Notes: generated from the sequence alone by a model not told the origin. Shown: positions 1-8,729, numbered from the stretch's first letter. The stretch: 44,095 bases of DNA from Candidatus Iainarchaeum sp. (GCA_018304465.1 JAGVWC010000008.1:64001-108095); one strand, 5' to 3'. Numbers and translations: made by a program.

Positions 1-210
1 CCCGTCACCGTGGACGCAACCATCGCCACCATCCGATACCGATTCCACGGAACAACACTTGAAATCGAAGATCAAAACCACGTCATCAGCGCCACGTCAT
101 TCGAAATACTGGATGTGAACATCGGACAACGCGTCCGCATCACCGGAAAAATAAACAAAACCGGCGAACAACCCAAAATCGAAATCAAAACCGTGGTTCC
201 GCGTGATTGA
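1..210 (+). CDS. C-terminal part of a possible OB-fold protein (cut by window edge)
   Basis: The frame is open from the first base, so the true start probably lies outside the window; a GTG at position 10 is the only internal alternative near the edge. About 69 residues are visible. The pattern of short beta strands ending in GQRVRITGKI and PKIEIKTV resembles the last strands of an OB-fold nucleic-acid-binding domain; this is inference from pattern only. The stop overlaps the GTG start of the following membrane protein by 8 nt, so the two are probably co-transcribed and translationally coupled. No catalytic motif is visible in this piece. Confidence 0.5.
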   Translation, partial: PVTVDATIATIRYRFHGTTLEIEDQNHVISATSFEILDVNIGQRVRITGKINKTGEQPKIEIKTVVPRD

Positions 211-1384
211 AGAAATCGCCGGCCTCATACTCGGCCTTGGAAGCGGCCTTTTGAGCGGATTATTTCCCGGAATTCACTTAAACACCATCAGCCAATGGAT
301 CGTCCGATTGGAACCGTCTTCTGAACTGGCCGCGGTTTTTTTCATCGTGGCCATGAACACCATGCACACCTACTGTGACTTCATTCCGAGCATTCTGCTT
401 GGGGCACCGAACGAATCCAATTATTTGACCGCGCTGCCCGGCCACAAATTGTTCCTGCGCGGAAAAGCACTCGACGCCATCGAAGACAGCATCACAGGCG
501 CCTTGATCGGAACCGGAATCGCGATTTTGTTCATCCCGGTTTTTTTACAAATCACCGAACAAACCAAAACAATGCTGCCCAAACTCATTCCGATCGTTTT
601 GATCCTGACGACCATTGGAATGATCCACAGCGAAAAAACAACCGGCCGAAAAATTGCCGCGGTGCTGGTCACGATTCTTTCCGCAACACTCGGAGAACTC
701 GCATTACACGGGTACTCCGACGCTTTGTTCCCCTTGGTCACGGGTTTTTTCGGGATCTCGACGTTATCGCTTTCGTATTTTGAAACCCACCAACCCAAAC
801 CCCAACGCCTTCGCACCACCCCAATGCCGATTGGAAAACTTTTTTTTCCCGCGGTGCTTGGAAGCCTCGGTGGAAGCCTCGTCAGTTTGTTTCCCGCGAT
901 TGGACCCAGCCAAGCCGCTTTTACCGTCAGCCGCCTGAAAAAAACCTCGACGCGCCAATTCTTGGTGTTGCTTTCAAGTCTTTCCAGCGCCTCGATGATT
1001 TACTCGTTTGTCGCGCTTTTTGCGCTCAACAAAGCCCGCACCGGCTCCGCGGCCGCGCTTCAAAGCATCACGACTTTTTCCCTTTTCGAATTTGAAACCA
1101 GCATTGGAATCATCCTGCTGTGCACCGGAATTGCTGGAATCACTTCGCTTTTTTTATCCCGACGACTTTTATCCCTCATTCAATCCACGGATTTTCGAAG
1201 CATCACCCTTGGAACCATCGGACTGTTGCTGTTGCTCGTTTTTTGGTGGCACGGATGGAACGGACTACTCTTGTGCCTGACCGCAACCAGCATCGGAATC
1301 CTGTGTCCCAGACTCCACATAAAACGCAGCCACTGCATGGCGTTCCTGGTTCTTCCCACACTACTGTATTATATCCGTTTTTGA
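203..1384 (+). CDS. TctA-family (COG1784-like) integral membrane protein
   Basis: A 393-residue protein with about ten hydrophobic segments. The N-terminal SGLLSGLFPGIHLNT and the later GAPNESNYLTALPGHKL followed by DSITGALIGTG match the internally repeated GxxPG / GxP...LPGH layout of the tripartite tricarboxylate transporter permease (TctA) superfamily. The archaeal branch (COG1784) is uncharacterised. No periplasmic binding protein (TctC) or small permease (TctB) lies next to it, as is usual for the archaeal members, so a solute or lipid-related transport role is inference. It starts at GTG 203 inside the end of the upstream gene. A JAMM protease gene follows 16 nt downstream. Confidence 0.75.
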   Translation: MIEEIAGLILGLGSGLLSGLFPGIHLNTISQWIVRLEPSSELAAVFFIVAMNTMHTYCDFIPSILLGAPNESNYLTALPGHKLFLRGKALDAIEDSITGALIGTGIAILFIPVFLQITEQTKTMLPKLIPIVLILTTIGMIHSEKTTGRKIAAVLVTILSATLGELALHGYSDALFPLVTGFFGISTLSLSYFETHQPKPQRLRTTPMPIGKLFFPAVLGSLGGSLVSLFPAIGPSQAAFTVSRLKKTSTRQFLVLLSSLSSASMIYSFVALFALNKARTGSAAALQSITTFSLFEFETSIGIILLCTGIAGITSLFLSRRLLSLIQSTDFRSITLGTIGLLLLLVFWWHGWNGLLLCLTATSIGILCPRLHIKRSHCMAFLVLPTLLYYIRF

Positions 1385-1400
1385 GTCCCTTCGATATACC

Positions 1401-1787
1401 ATGGCCTGGAAAATAAAACACACAGTGGTTCACGCCATTTTAGAATCCGCCAAACACACTTACCCCGACGAATTCATCGCGCTCTTGGGCGGAAACAACA
1501 AAGAACAAACCATCACCGAACTCGTGATTTTACCCGCGATTTTCGGAAGCGAACACGCCGAGCTTCGAACCGACTTGCTGCCCTTTAACGCCAACACGGT
1601 CGGAAGCATTCACTCGCATCCCGGTTACTCCAACCGGCCTTCTCCCGAAGACCTCGACACCTTTGCCGAACTCGGACCGATTCACCTGATCGTATGCGAA
1701 CCGTTTACCGAACACAACATGGCGGCATATGACCAAAACGGGCGCAAAATCCAGCTGCAAATCGTTTCCGAAATCCAGCAAAAATAA
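1401..1787 (+). CDS. JAMM/MPN+ metalloprotease (Mov34 family)
   Basis: A 128-residue single-domain protein of typical stand-alone JAMM length. All zinc-site elements are visible: Glu24 in PDEFIALLGG, the HxH pair His71/His73 in SIHSHPGY, Ser81 and Asp84 in the HxHx7SxxD signature. The family hydrolyses isopeptide or peptide bonds at the C terminus of ubiquitin-like proteins (SAMPs in haloarchaea) and so recycles them or activates sulfur carriers. No ubiquitin-like or E1 gene is adjacent, so the substrate is unknown. It starts at ATG 1401, 16 nt after the membrane protein gene, and probably belongs to the same transcript. All catalytic residues are intact, so activity is expected. Confidence 0.88.
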   Translation: MAWKIKHTVVHAILESAKHTYPDEFIALLGGNNKEQTITELVILPAIFGSEHAELRTDLLPFNANTVGSIHSHPGYSNRPSPEDLDTFAELGPIHLIVCEPFTEHNMAAYDQNGRKIQLQIVSEIQQK

Positions 1788-1788
1788 G

Positions 1789-1798
1789 TATTTATACC
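1789..1798 (+). promoter_or_regulatory. TATA box of the pilin operon
   Basis: GTATTTATAC lies 25 nt before the ATG of the first pilin-like gene. This is the normal archaeal TATA-to-start spacing and predicts a leaderless or nearly leaderless mRNA. The same TTTATACC core recurs before genes at 8729 and 16431. Confidence 0.6.
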
Positions 1799-1822
1799 CG
1801 AAACGCCTATCTACTCCTTAGA

Positions 1823-2272
1823 ATGAGAGGACAGATTTCCCTTGAACTGATTTTGGCGCTCATTGTCGTGCTCGTCACGATATCCGTATTCACGGGATTC
1901 AACGACATCATCGGCCAAAGCCAAAACAACCTCTCGCTCCAAAACCAAGGAAAACTCGCGGTGATCCGGCTTCGAAGCGAACTCGCGCAACTGGCTGTTT
2001 ACAGCGATCAAACCACCCTCCGCGTAACGCTTACCACCGAAATACCCAAAAACCAGTTTCCAAAACCCGCGGACAGCTGCTCGATCATCATCGATCAACC
2101 CAACCAAAAAATCACGTTTATTTTCGAAAACAAAGCCGTCACGCCTTGCAACATAAACGACCCCAAACAATGCACCCGCATTCAAATCGAAAAACCCGCC
2201 GTGATCTCCGCCGGATACACGATTCCAAACAGCATCAATTGCGGCGAAAACATCGTGATCGACAAGGTATAA
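1823..2272 (+). CDS. Class III signal peptide pilin-like protein (operon gene 1)
   Basis: A 149-residue protein beginning MRGQISLEL followed by a roughly 20-residue hydrophobic helix. The QxSxE pattern (Gln4, Ser6, Glu8) is the class III signal of archaeal type IV pilins, cleaved by an EppA/PibD-type peptidase just before the Gln. The remainder is a polar beta-rich domain with paired cysteines (for example in CNINDPKQC), suggesting disulfides outside the cell. A TATA box lies 25 nt upstream. It is the first of four genes with 4-nt gaps or ATGA overlaps, all with pilin-type N termini, so it probably encodes a pilus or surface filament subunit. Confidence 0.8.
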   Translation: MRGQISLELILALIVVLVTISVFTGFNDIIGQSQNNLSLQNQGKLAVIRLRSELAQLAVYSDQTTLRVTLTTEIPKNQFPKPADSCSIIIDQPNQKITFIFENKAVTPCNINDPKQCTRIQIEKPAVISAGYTIPNSINCGENIVIDKV

Positions 2273-2276
2273 CCCT

Positions 2277-2765
2277 ATGACCAAAGGACAACTCTTTTCC
2301 ATTGATTTTTTGCTGGCCACCGCGCTCTTGATGCTCGCCATCGGCGCCCAACTCAAACTGGTTCAAATCCAAACCGTGGACCAACAAGAATACATCAACC
2401 AAATCGAACTCGAAGCCGTCGGACAAACCGCCGCGACGCTGTTCTTAACCAACCCCGCGGTCACTTGTCCCATCACCACAAGTACCGGAACCACACTTTT
2501 CCACCTCAACGGATGCGTGATCACACCCCATGTGCCGACCTCGACGGAACTCGGAATTCCCGCGGGCTACGGGTTTAACATCCAAGGACCCACCGGATAC
2601 GTTCAAGGCACCGCCATTCCTTCCGACCGACCGATCTACACCACCCAAGTGGACGCCATTTCCAACGCGGCCGCACAAATGCCCAAACTCCAATTAGACG
2701 GATGTTTAACCAACGGATGCGCGGCCATTCGATCAACATTTACCCTCACGGTGTGGAAAACATGA
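2277..2765 (+). CDS. Pilin-like secreted protein (operon gene 2)
   Basis: A 162-residue protein with N terminus MTKGQLFSIDFLLATALL, which resembles a prepilin leader (KGQ, then an acidic residue at about +5 and a hydrophobic helix), although Asp replaces the usual Glu. The mature part contains four to five cysteines and a Gly/Pro-rich central region, and no enzymatic motif. It starts 4 nt after gene 1. Its stop TGA overlaps the ATG of gene 3 (ATGA). It is likely a minor pilin or pseudopilin; the exact role is unknown. Confidence 0.7.
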   Translation: MTKGQLFSIDFLLATALLMLAIGAQLKLVQIQTVDQQEYINQIELEAVGQTAATLFLTNPAVTCPITTSTGTTLFHLNGCVITPHVPTSTELGIPAGYGFNIQGPTGYVQGTAIPSDRPIYTTQVDAISNAAAQMPKLQLDGCLTNGCAAIRSTFTLTVWKT

Positions 2766-3049
2766 AACAACCCAAAGGATTCATTTTCACGATTGACGCG
2801 CTCATCGGCATCGCGGCCATTCTCGCGCTCATCGCATTGGCGGCGATCGCATACCCCGCCCAAAGCCCGCGCGAAGAAAAAAACTGGTATCACGCCCAAA
2901 TCCTTTTCAAAACCCACCAACAATTCCTCACCAACCCGACCGCTGTCACCCACGCGGTTCCCAGCGTCGACAATTATTTTTGTCAAAACTACGTGCGATG
3001 GACCCCCACGGCATATACTCCGATTCGATTCTGTCAGGCGACGCCATGA
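2762..3049 (+). CDS. Short pilin-like protein (operon gene 3)
   Basis: A 95-residue protein starting MKQPKGFIFTIDALIG, with a hydrophobic helix of about 22 residues and a short soluble tail containing two cysteines. I chose ATG 2762 over more upstream codons because it gives a prepilin-type N terminus, overlaps the previous stop (ATGA), and aligns with the N termini of the neighbouring genes. The length and the KGF/IDA motif suggest a minor pilin. No further function can be read from it. Confidence 0.68.
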   Translation: MKQPKGFIFTIDALIGIAAILALIALAAIAYPAQSPREEKNWYHAQILFKTHQQFLTNPTAVTHAVPSVDNYFCQNYVRWTPTAYTPIRFCQATP

Positions 3050-3564
3050 ACCAAAAAGGATTGCTCACGGAAACCATTGCGGTACTCGGCATCCTGCTGC
3101 TTGCCATCACGATCGCGCAACAACCTATTCAATCCATCGAAAAAGATTCCTTATCGCGCCACAACACCCAAGGAATCCAAACCATTTTGCTTCAAGACAA
3201 CATCCGCGCGGTGTTGGACAAAGCCACCACCATGGGACTTGCCACCAACGCGCAGGCCAACGGATGCGCCATCAATTCCGCGACACTGGCAACAGACGTG
3301 CTCAACGCGTTCCAGACGGCCAAAGCACCGTACAATCTTCCGTCGTGCGGCTACGCCAATGTCAACGTGCAATACAACGACGGAACAGGCGTCGGAACCG
3401 TTCAATTCGATTTGTTCTGCGCTTCCACGTACCAAAGCCTCGTGAAACGCACCGAAAACCAAAAACGATTCAGCCGCACGAGCATCACGCCCTGCGTCTT
3501 TTCGATCATTGACAATTATTCCAACCAAGCCGATCTTGCCTGCAACGCGAGCAATTGCAGTTAA
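3046..3564 (+). CDS. Pilin-like protein (operon gene 4)
   Basis: A 172-residue protein starting MNQKGLLTETIAVLG. The KG followed by Thr-Glu and a hydrophobic stretch is again prepilin-like, with Glu at the expected +5 position. The mature domain has several cysteines (GCAI, SCGY, TPCVF, ACNASNC) and is probably disulfide-bonded outside the cell. ATG 3046 overlaps the previous stop (ATGA) and was preferred over an earlier in-frame ATG for this reason. It ends the operon; the next gene has its own TATA box. Confidence 0.7.
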   Translation: MNQKGLLTETIAVLGILLLAITIAQQPIQSIEKDSLSRHNTQGIQTILLQDNIRAVLDKATTMGLATNAQANGCAINSATLATDVLNAFQTAKAPYNLPSCGYANVNVQYNDGTGVGTVQFDLFCASTYQSLVKRTENQKRFSRTSITPCVFSIIDNYSNQADLACNASNCS

Positions 3565-3591
3565 GCCTTTTCCCTAATCAAAAAAAAGATC

Positions 3592-3600
3592 CTATATAAA
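3592..3600 (+). promoter_or_regulatory. TATA box of the small membrane protein gene
   Basis: CTATATAAA lies 29 nt before the proposed TTG start at 3630 and 28 nt after the end of the pilin operon, implying separate transcription of the downstream gene. Confidence 0.5.
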
Positions 3601-3629
3601 TTGCCACCAACAGTTATTGTGGTGACCAC

Positions 3630-3839
3630 TTGAAAACAACCGCCAAACTCGCGCTCATGATCGGCGCCATTCTTCTGATCGGATTCATCGTACTGGCCTA
3701 CGACACCCAAATGGATTATGCCCAACAAGGCCAAACCCCGCTTTCCGAGCACCCGAATGCACGACTAGCATCAACCTCCTTCCAAAGCACCTCATTAGAA
3801 CCCGCCTCCATCAAAGTCCAAAACGTCCTCCTGCCGTAA
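3630..3839 (+). CDS. Small single-pass membrane protein
   Basis: A 69-residue protein with a positively charged N terminus (MKTTAKLA), one membrane segment at about residues 8-24 (LMIGAILLIGFIVLAY) and a polar C-terminal tail of about 45 residues. The start is a TTG at 3630, chosen because a GGTGA ribosome binding site lies 4 nt upstream and the nearby GTG codons are followed at once by a stop. The stop codon sits in the loop of a GC-rich hairpin. No family is recognised. It may be an accessory to the pilin operon just upstream, but it has its own TATA box. Confidence 0.5.
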   Translation: MKTTAKLALMIGAILLIGFIVLAYDTQMDYAQQGQTPLSEHPNARLASTSFQSTSLEPASIKVQNVLLP

Positions 3840-3846
3840 CGGCAGG
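3830..3846 (+). terminator. GC-rich hairpin over the stop codon
   Basis: CCTGCCG and CGGCAGG form a perfect 7-bp stem with the loop TAA, which is the stop codon of the small membrane protein gene. It is followed by a short G run and a T triplet. It could assist termination or protect the 3' end. Archaeal termination usually needs a T tract, so this is uncertain. Confidence 0.35.
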
Positions 3847-3906
3847 GGGGCCACCCCTTTAATTCCAAAACTGGCTTTTAACCTTTTCCCTTGACTGATT
3901 TCCTAT

Positions 3907-5694
3907 ATGTATACCGAGGCCAAAAAACGCATCGCCGTCATTGACTACGACCAATGCCACCCGCGCAAATGCGGCGGATGGTACTGCGAACAAGTATGTC
4001 CCGTGAACCGGTCCGGTACCGAATGCATCGTCCACGAAGACGAAAAACAACCCAACATCATCGAAGAAACCTGCATCGGATGCCTCATTTGCGTAAAAAA
4101 ATGTCCGTTTGACGCGATATCCGTCGTCAACCTATCCATCGATCCCGGCGATCCGCTGCACCAGTTTGACAAAAACCAATTCCGGTTACACGGATTCCCG
4201 CTTCCGCGAAACAACGAAGTGGTCGGAATCATCGGACAAAACGGCATCGGAAAAACCACCGCGCTCAAAATACTCTCCGGACGACTAGTTCCAAACCTCG
4301 GAAAATACGACCAACCCGCCACCTGGGACGCGGTCGCCGAAAAATACCGGGGAAAAGAAGCGTTCGCCATTTTTGACCAATTGCACCAAAACAAATTATC
4401 AGTCGCCTTCAAACCCCAACAAGTCGACAAGTTACCCCAATCCGAAAAAGGAAAAGTCAAAGAACTTCTTTCGAAAGTCGACGAAACCAACGGCTATGAC
4501 GCCGTCATCCAAACACTGGGCCTTGAAAACATTCTGGAACGCACCTTAGATCAATTATCCGGCGGAGAACTCCAAAAAATCGCGATCGCGGCCACCGCGC
4601 TTCGAAACGCCGACGTCTACTTTTTTGACGAACCCTCGAGTTTTCTCGACATATCCCAACGCATGGGAATCGCGCAATTCATCCGAAACCTCGCCCAAAC
4701 CGGAAAAAGCGTCATCGTGGTTGAACACGACTTGATTCTGTTGGACTACTTGTCCGACAAAGTGCACTTAATGTACGGAAAACCGTCGGTATTTGGAATC
4801 GTATCCCAAATCAAAAACAGCCGCGAAGGCATCAACGAATACCTCGAAGGATACTCGCGCGAAGAAAACTATCGTTTTCGCGATCACTCCATCGAATTCT
4901 TCGGAAAAAGCGCCAAAAACGACAAAACCGCAAAACCCCTTTTTTCGTATCCCGCACTGAAAAAAACACTCGGAGCATTCTCCTTGGACATCGAAGCGGG
5001 AAGCCTCAACCGTCACGAAGTCATCGGAGTACTCGGACCCAATGGCATCGGAAAAACCACGTTCGTCAAAATACTCGCGGGACAACTGGACGCCGACAAC
5101 CAAAAACTCGAACAGAAACTATCCATCGCGTACAAACCCCAGTACATCCAGCCGCCCGAAGAAGAACAAACCGTCGAAGAACTCATATCCAAAGAAACCA
5201 AAGGCGCAGACCTTGAAACCCTCAAACGCACCTTGTTCGGACCCCTCGACGTACTCGGGCTCTGGCCCAAAAACGTAAACCACTTATCCGGCGGAGAACT
5301 CCAACGATTGGCCATCGGACTCACCTTGGCCAAAGACAGCCAACTGATTCTGTTAGACGAACCCAGCGCCTACCTGGATGTGGAACAACGCATCAAAATC
5401 GCAAAAACCATCCGCAGCACCACCGAACAAAGCGGAAAAACATGCCTGGTTGTCGACCACGACCTCATGTTCATCGACTACTTAAGCGACCGCCTCATGG
5501 TGTTTGACGGAACCCCCGCGGTTCACGGAACCTGCCGCGGACCCTTTACCATGGAAGCGGGAATGAACAAACTCCTGTCCAAAATGCAGATCACATTGCG
5601 GCGCGACCACGCCACAAGACGCCCCCGCATCAACAAACACGGAAGCCAACTGGATTCCGAGCAAAAACAAAGCGGAAAATATTATTATACTTGA
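3907..5694 (+). CDS. ABCE1/Rli1 ribosome recycling ATPase
   Basis: 595 residues, full family length. The N-terminal domain carries two [4Fe-4S] clusters: Cys17, Cys22, Cys27, Cys31 and Cys56, Cys59, Cys62, Cys66. Then come two ABC nucleotide-binding domains, each complete: Walker A (GQNGIGKTT; GPNGIGKTT), signature LSGGELQ in both, Walker B (FFDEPSSFLD; LLDEPSAYLD) and switch His (VEHD; VDHD). ABCE1 splits post-termination or rescued ribosomes into subunits using ATP, together with aRF1 or Pelota. The gene for Pelota follows 23 nt downstream, so the two partners are in one operon. The start at ATG 3907 gives the conserved family N terminus. Confidence 0.97.
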   Translation: MYTEAKKRIAVIDYDQCHPRKCGGWYCEQVCPVNRSGTECIVHEDEKQPNIIEETCIGCLICVKKCPFDAISVVNLSIDPGDPLHQFDKNQFRLHGFPLPRNNEVVGIIGQNGIGKTTALKILSGRLVPNLGKYDQPATWDAVAEKYRGKEAFAIFDQLHQNKLSVAFKPQQVDKLPQSEKGKVKELLSKVDETNGYDAVIQTLGLENILERTLDQLSGGELQKIAIAATALRNADVYFFDEPSSFLDISQRMGIAQFIRNLAQTGKSVIVVEHDLILLDYLSDKVHLMYGKPSVFGIVSQIKNSREGINEYLEGYSREENYRFRDHSIEFFGKSAKNDKTAKPLFSYPALKKTLGAFSLDIEAGSLNRHEVIGVLGPNGIGKTTFVKILAGQLDADNQKLEQKLSIAYKPQYIQPPEEEQTVEELISKETKGADLETLKRTLFGPLDVLGLWPKNVNHLSGGELQRLAIGLTLAKDSQLILLDEPSAYLDVEQRIKIAKTIRSTTEQSGKTCLVVDHDLMFIDYLSDRLMVFDGTPAVHGTCRGPFTMEAGMNKLLSKMQITLRRDHATRRPRINKHGSQLDSEQKQSGKYYYT

Positions 5695-5717
5695 ATCCCC
5701 ATTGCATAGCGGTCGCC

Positions 5718-6767
5718 ATGAAAATCAAAAGTATCAATCCCAAAGAACACTACCTCAAAGTCGTTCCCGAAATACTCGATGATTTATGGCATTTGGAACA
5801 AGTCATCGAAGAAGGCGACATCGTCTCCGGAATCACCGATCGAAAAATCAAAGGCCGCGACGACAATCAAAAAAGCCAACGCGTCACCTTGTACGTTTCC
5901 ATCATGGTCGAAACCGCCGCGTTCCAAGAATACTCCGGCGTCCTCAAAGTCAACGGAACCGTCACCGAATCCAAACCCGAAGAACTCGCCCCCCTCAAAA
6001 GCCACCAATCCATCGATTTTGAACCCGCAAAAGAAATTCGAATCCAAAAAAAAGAATGGAAAAACTATCAAATCGAACGATTGAAAAAAGCCGAAAAAGC
6101 CACGACCAAACTCGCGACACTTTTGGTCGTGTTTGACGACGAAACCGCGACGTTTGGACTGCTCAAAGAATTCGACGTCCAAGCCGCAGGAAGCATCAGC
6201 GGCCGAAAAATCGGAAAACACTTCATTGAAAAAGACGATTCCAAAACCAGTTACTTTAACGACATCATTCAAAAAACAAAAGAAATGAAACCCGAATCCA
6301 TCGTGTTTGCCGGACCGGGTTTCACCAAAGAAGAATTCCAAAAATACTTAAAAGAAAAAAACCAAAAACTCGCCAACCAAGTGTATTTTGAAACCACCAA
6401 TCAAACCGGAGTCACGGGATTATCCGAACTCGTCAAAAGCGGCACCCTCGAAAAACTCGTGCACGAAGCCCAAATTCTCCAAGACACCCAAACCGTGGAA
6501 AGATTCCTCACCGAAATCGGACGCCAATCCGGCCTCGCCGAATACGGATTCGAACACGTCCAAAACGCGGTAAACGAAGGATCCGTATCCGAATTACTCC
6601 TGGTGGACTCCGAGCTAGCCAGCAAAAAAAAAGCCTTTGAAAACGTGATGAAAACCGCGGAAAACCTCGGCGCCAAAGTTCATTTGCTCCACGCCAAAAC
6701 CGATCCCGGAAAAAAAATACTCGGATTCGGCGGAATCGTCGCGTTACTGCGCTACAAACGCAGATAA
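5718..6767 (+). CDS. pelA: Pelota (aPelota/Dom34) ribosome rescue factor
   Basis: 349 residues, the normal archaeal length. It starts at ATG 5718 (MKIKSINPKEHY); an earlier in-frame ATG would add a non-conserved nine-residue leader. It shows the three eRF1-like domains: an N-terminal Sm-like domain (GIxDRKIKG and VSIMVETAAF), a central domain lacking the GGQ peptide-release motif, and the C-terminal domain (LLLVDSELA ... GAKVHLLHAKTDPGKKI). Pelota enters the empty A site of stalled ribosomes and recruits ABCE1 for splitting. It sits directly after ABCE1 in the same orientation, matching their known physical partnership. Confidence 0.95.
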   Translation: MKIKSINPKEHYLKVVPEILDDLWHLEQVIEEGDIVSGITDRKIKGRDDNQKSQRVTLYVSIMVETAAFQEYSGVLKVNGTVTESKPEELAPLKSHQSIDFEPAKEIRIQKKEWKNYQIERLKKAEKATTKLATLLVVFDDETATFGLLKEFDVQAAGSISGRKIGKHFIEKDDSKTSYFNDIIQKTKEMKPESIVFAGPGFTKEEFQKYLKEKNQKLANQVYFETTNQTGVTGLSELVKSGTLEKLVHEAQILQDTQTVERFLTEIGRQSGLAEYGFEHVQNAVNEGSVSELLLVDSELASKKKAFENVMKTAENLGAKVHLLHAKTDPGKKILGFGGIVALLRYKRR

Positions 6768-6809
6768 ACACGAGCTATTTTTAACCAGTTCCAAAAACAA
6801 AAAGCGAAT

Positions 6810-8360
6810 ATGGGCTTTGAAGTGCACGAAGAATGCGGAATCGCCGCAGTCGCGCTGTTAAAACCCGCGGCCACCCACGCACCGCAACAACTCTTCAATC
6901 TCCTGCTGCAAATGCAAAACCGCGGACAACTCTCCGCCGGAATCACGACCTATAACCCCAAACGCCTACGCTTGCTTGAAACCCACCGCGGACTCGGACT
7001 GGTCAAAGAAGCGTTTTCCACCGCAAACCCCCCCAAACACGATCACCTCATGCACCGCTTATCCGGAAACCGCGGCATCGGACACGTGCGATACTCCACT
7101 TTCGGAAGCGACAACGCCCTGTACGCGCAACCATTCGAACGATTCCACGGCCGCACCTGGAAATGGTTCTCATTTGCGTTTAACGGAAACCTCGCTAATT
7201 ACTGGGATTTACGCGCGGAACTCGAACAAAAAAAATACCATTTCCAGCTCGAAAGCGACACCGAAGTCATGATGCACCATCTTGCGTTTCAAAACCGCGG
7301 AGACACCAAACCCGACGTCGTGGACGCGTTCAAAGGAATCGCCGAAAAATTCGACGGCGCATACAACATTGTTTACCAAAACGCGGACGGCGAACTCGTC
7401 GCAAGCCGGGACCCGAACGGAATCAAACCGCTGTCGTTTGGACAAAACGAAACCCTTTTCGCGGCGGCAAGCGAAAGCGTCGCGCTTGAAAGCGCCGCAT
7501 TGGACGCGATCGAAAACATAAACCCCGGCGAACTCGTGCGCGTAACGCAAGATGGAACCGTAGAAAAAAAAAGATTCGCACCCAAAACCCAAAAAAAAGT
7601 ATGCATGTTCGAATTCGTGTATTTTTCACAATCCATGTCCAATATCGACGGCCGCAACGTGTACGAAAGCCGCTACGAGATGGGTCGTCAACTCGCCAAA
7701 AACGAACCCCTCACGTTCGGAGCCGACTGCGTCGTGGTGCCCGTGCCCGACACCGCCAAACCCGTCGCGGACGCCTACGGATTCGAACTGGGACTACCGG
7801 TATTGCAAGGACTCGTCAAAAACGATTACATCGGACGCACCTTTATCGAAAGTGCCGACCGCGACGCCAAAGTACTCGCCAAATTCGCGCTCAACAAACG
7901 CCTCATTGAAGGAAAAAAAGTGATTCTCGTGGAAGACAGCATCGTTCGCGGCACCACCACCAAAGCCATCGTGCGCATCCTAAAAACCCGCGGCAACGCA
8001 AAAGAAGTGCACGTGCGCAGCGCCTGCCCGCCCATCATCCACCCGTGCTTTTACGGCATTGATTTTTCCACCACGAAAGAACTCATTGCGGGACGACACC
8101 GCACAAACCCCGAATCCGTGGGAACCGGAATCACCGAAGCGGAAGAAAACGCAATCCAACACGAAATCGGAGGCGATTCCCTGCATTATCAATCAATCGA
8201 AGGACTTGGAAAAGCGATCGGATTCGAAGACGGAGCAAAAAGCCTGTGTACCGCTTGCCTAGACGGAAAATACCCCACTCCGTGCGGACAAAAATTACTG
8301 CAAATCGCAAACGACAAACACAACACGTCGCCGGCCCGCACGTACCAGCAACGCGGATAA
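6810..8360 (+). CDS. purF: Amidophosphoribosyltransferase (PurF)
   Basis: 516 residues. It catalyses the first committed step of de novo purine synthesis: PRPP plus glutamine gives phosphoribosylamine. The N-terminal Ntn-hydrolase domain has the catalytic Cys9 in EECGIAAVALL after an eight-residue propeptide, and the QNRGQLSAG and RYSTFGS elements. The C-terminal phosphoribosyltransferase domain has the PRPP loop VILVEDSIVRGTTT. C-terminal cysteines (CTACLDGKYPT) and CPPIIHPC indicate the [4Fe-4S] form known from Bacillus. No other pur gene is in the window. A possible TATA (TATTTTTAACC) lies about 25 nt upstream. It converges with the next gene, 3 nt apart. Confidence 0.95.
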   Translation: MGFEVHEECGIAAVALLKPAATHAPQQLFNLLLQMQNRGQLSAGITTYNPKRLRLLETHRGLGLVKEAFSTANPPKHDHLMHRLSGNRGIGHVRYSTFGSDNALYAQPFERFHGRTWKWFSFAFNGNLANYWDLRAELEQKKYHFQLESDTEVMMHHLAFQNRGDTKPDVVDAFKGIAEKFDGAYNIVYQNADGELVASRDPNGIKPLSFGQNETLFAAASESVALESAALDAIENINPGELVRVTQDGTVEKKRFAPKTQKKVCMFEFVYFSQSMSNIDGRNVYESRYEMGRQLAKNEPLTFGADCVVVPVPDTAKPVADAYGFELGLPVLQGLVKNDYIGRTFIESADRDAKVLAKFALNKRLIEGKKVILVEDSIVRGTTTKAIVRILKTRGNAKEVHVRSACPPIIHPCFYGIDFSTTKELIAGRHRTNPESVGTGITEAEENAIQHEIGGDSLHYQSIEGLGKAIGFEDGAKSLCTACLDGKYPTPCGQKLLQIANDKHNTSPARTYQQRG

Positions 8361-8363
8361 ACA

Positions 8364-8729
8364 TTACTTGATTTTGAACTCAAGCCAATCGACTTTCTTG
8401 TCCAACACGAGTTTCTTGATCTTTTTCTGGTTTTCATTCAATTGGCTCTGACCGGTCTTGAATTCCACGAACACGATTTTGTTCTCGTCAAACGCGACCC
8501 CGTCAATCGGCGACCCTAAAAACCGAAACTGCTGGCGATCAAACGGAAACGCGTCCGAAAACGGAATCCACTGCTCCGTAAGTTTTCCGTATTTTACCGA
8601 CTGACTCGATTTCGAAAACTCAAGATCGACCAAGCGGCGCTGCAAACCCGAAGCACGCGAAAACAACCAAAACGCAAGCAAACCAAAACACGCCGCTGCA
8701 ATCGCCAACACAATCAATACAAAGTCCAT
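8364..8729 (-). CDS. Membrane-anchored Holliday-junction-resolvase-like nuclease (COG4741-like)
   Basis: 121 residues. An N-terminal membrane segment (VLIVLAIAAACFGLLAFWLF) is followed by a short coiled region and a PD-(D/E)xK core: Asp in GSPIDGVAF, then Glu-x-Lys in VFVEFKTG, then a Gln-rich helix. This matches the uncharacterised archaeal family described as a predicted secreted endonuclease distantly related to Hjc. ATG 8729 was preferred to the TTG one codon earlier; a GCGGAG element lies upstream. It has its own TATA box. Function is inferred from the catalytic residues; the substrate and the side of the membrane are unknown. Confidence 0.75.
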   Translation of the reverse strand: MDFVLIVLAIAAACFGLLAFWLFSRASGLQRRLVDLEFSKSSQSVKYGKLTEQWIPFSDAFPFDRQQFRFLGSPIDGVAFDENKIVFVEFKTGQSQLNENQKKIKKLVLDKKVDWLEFKIK

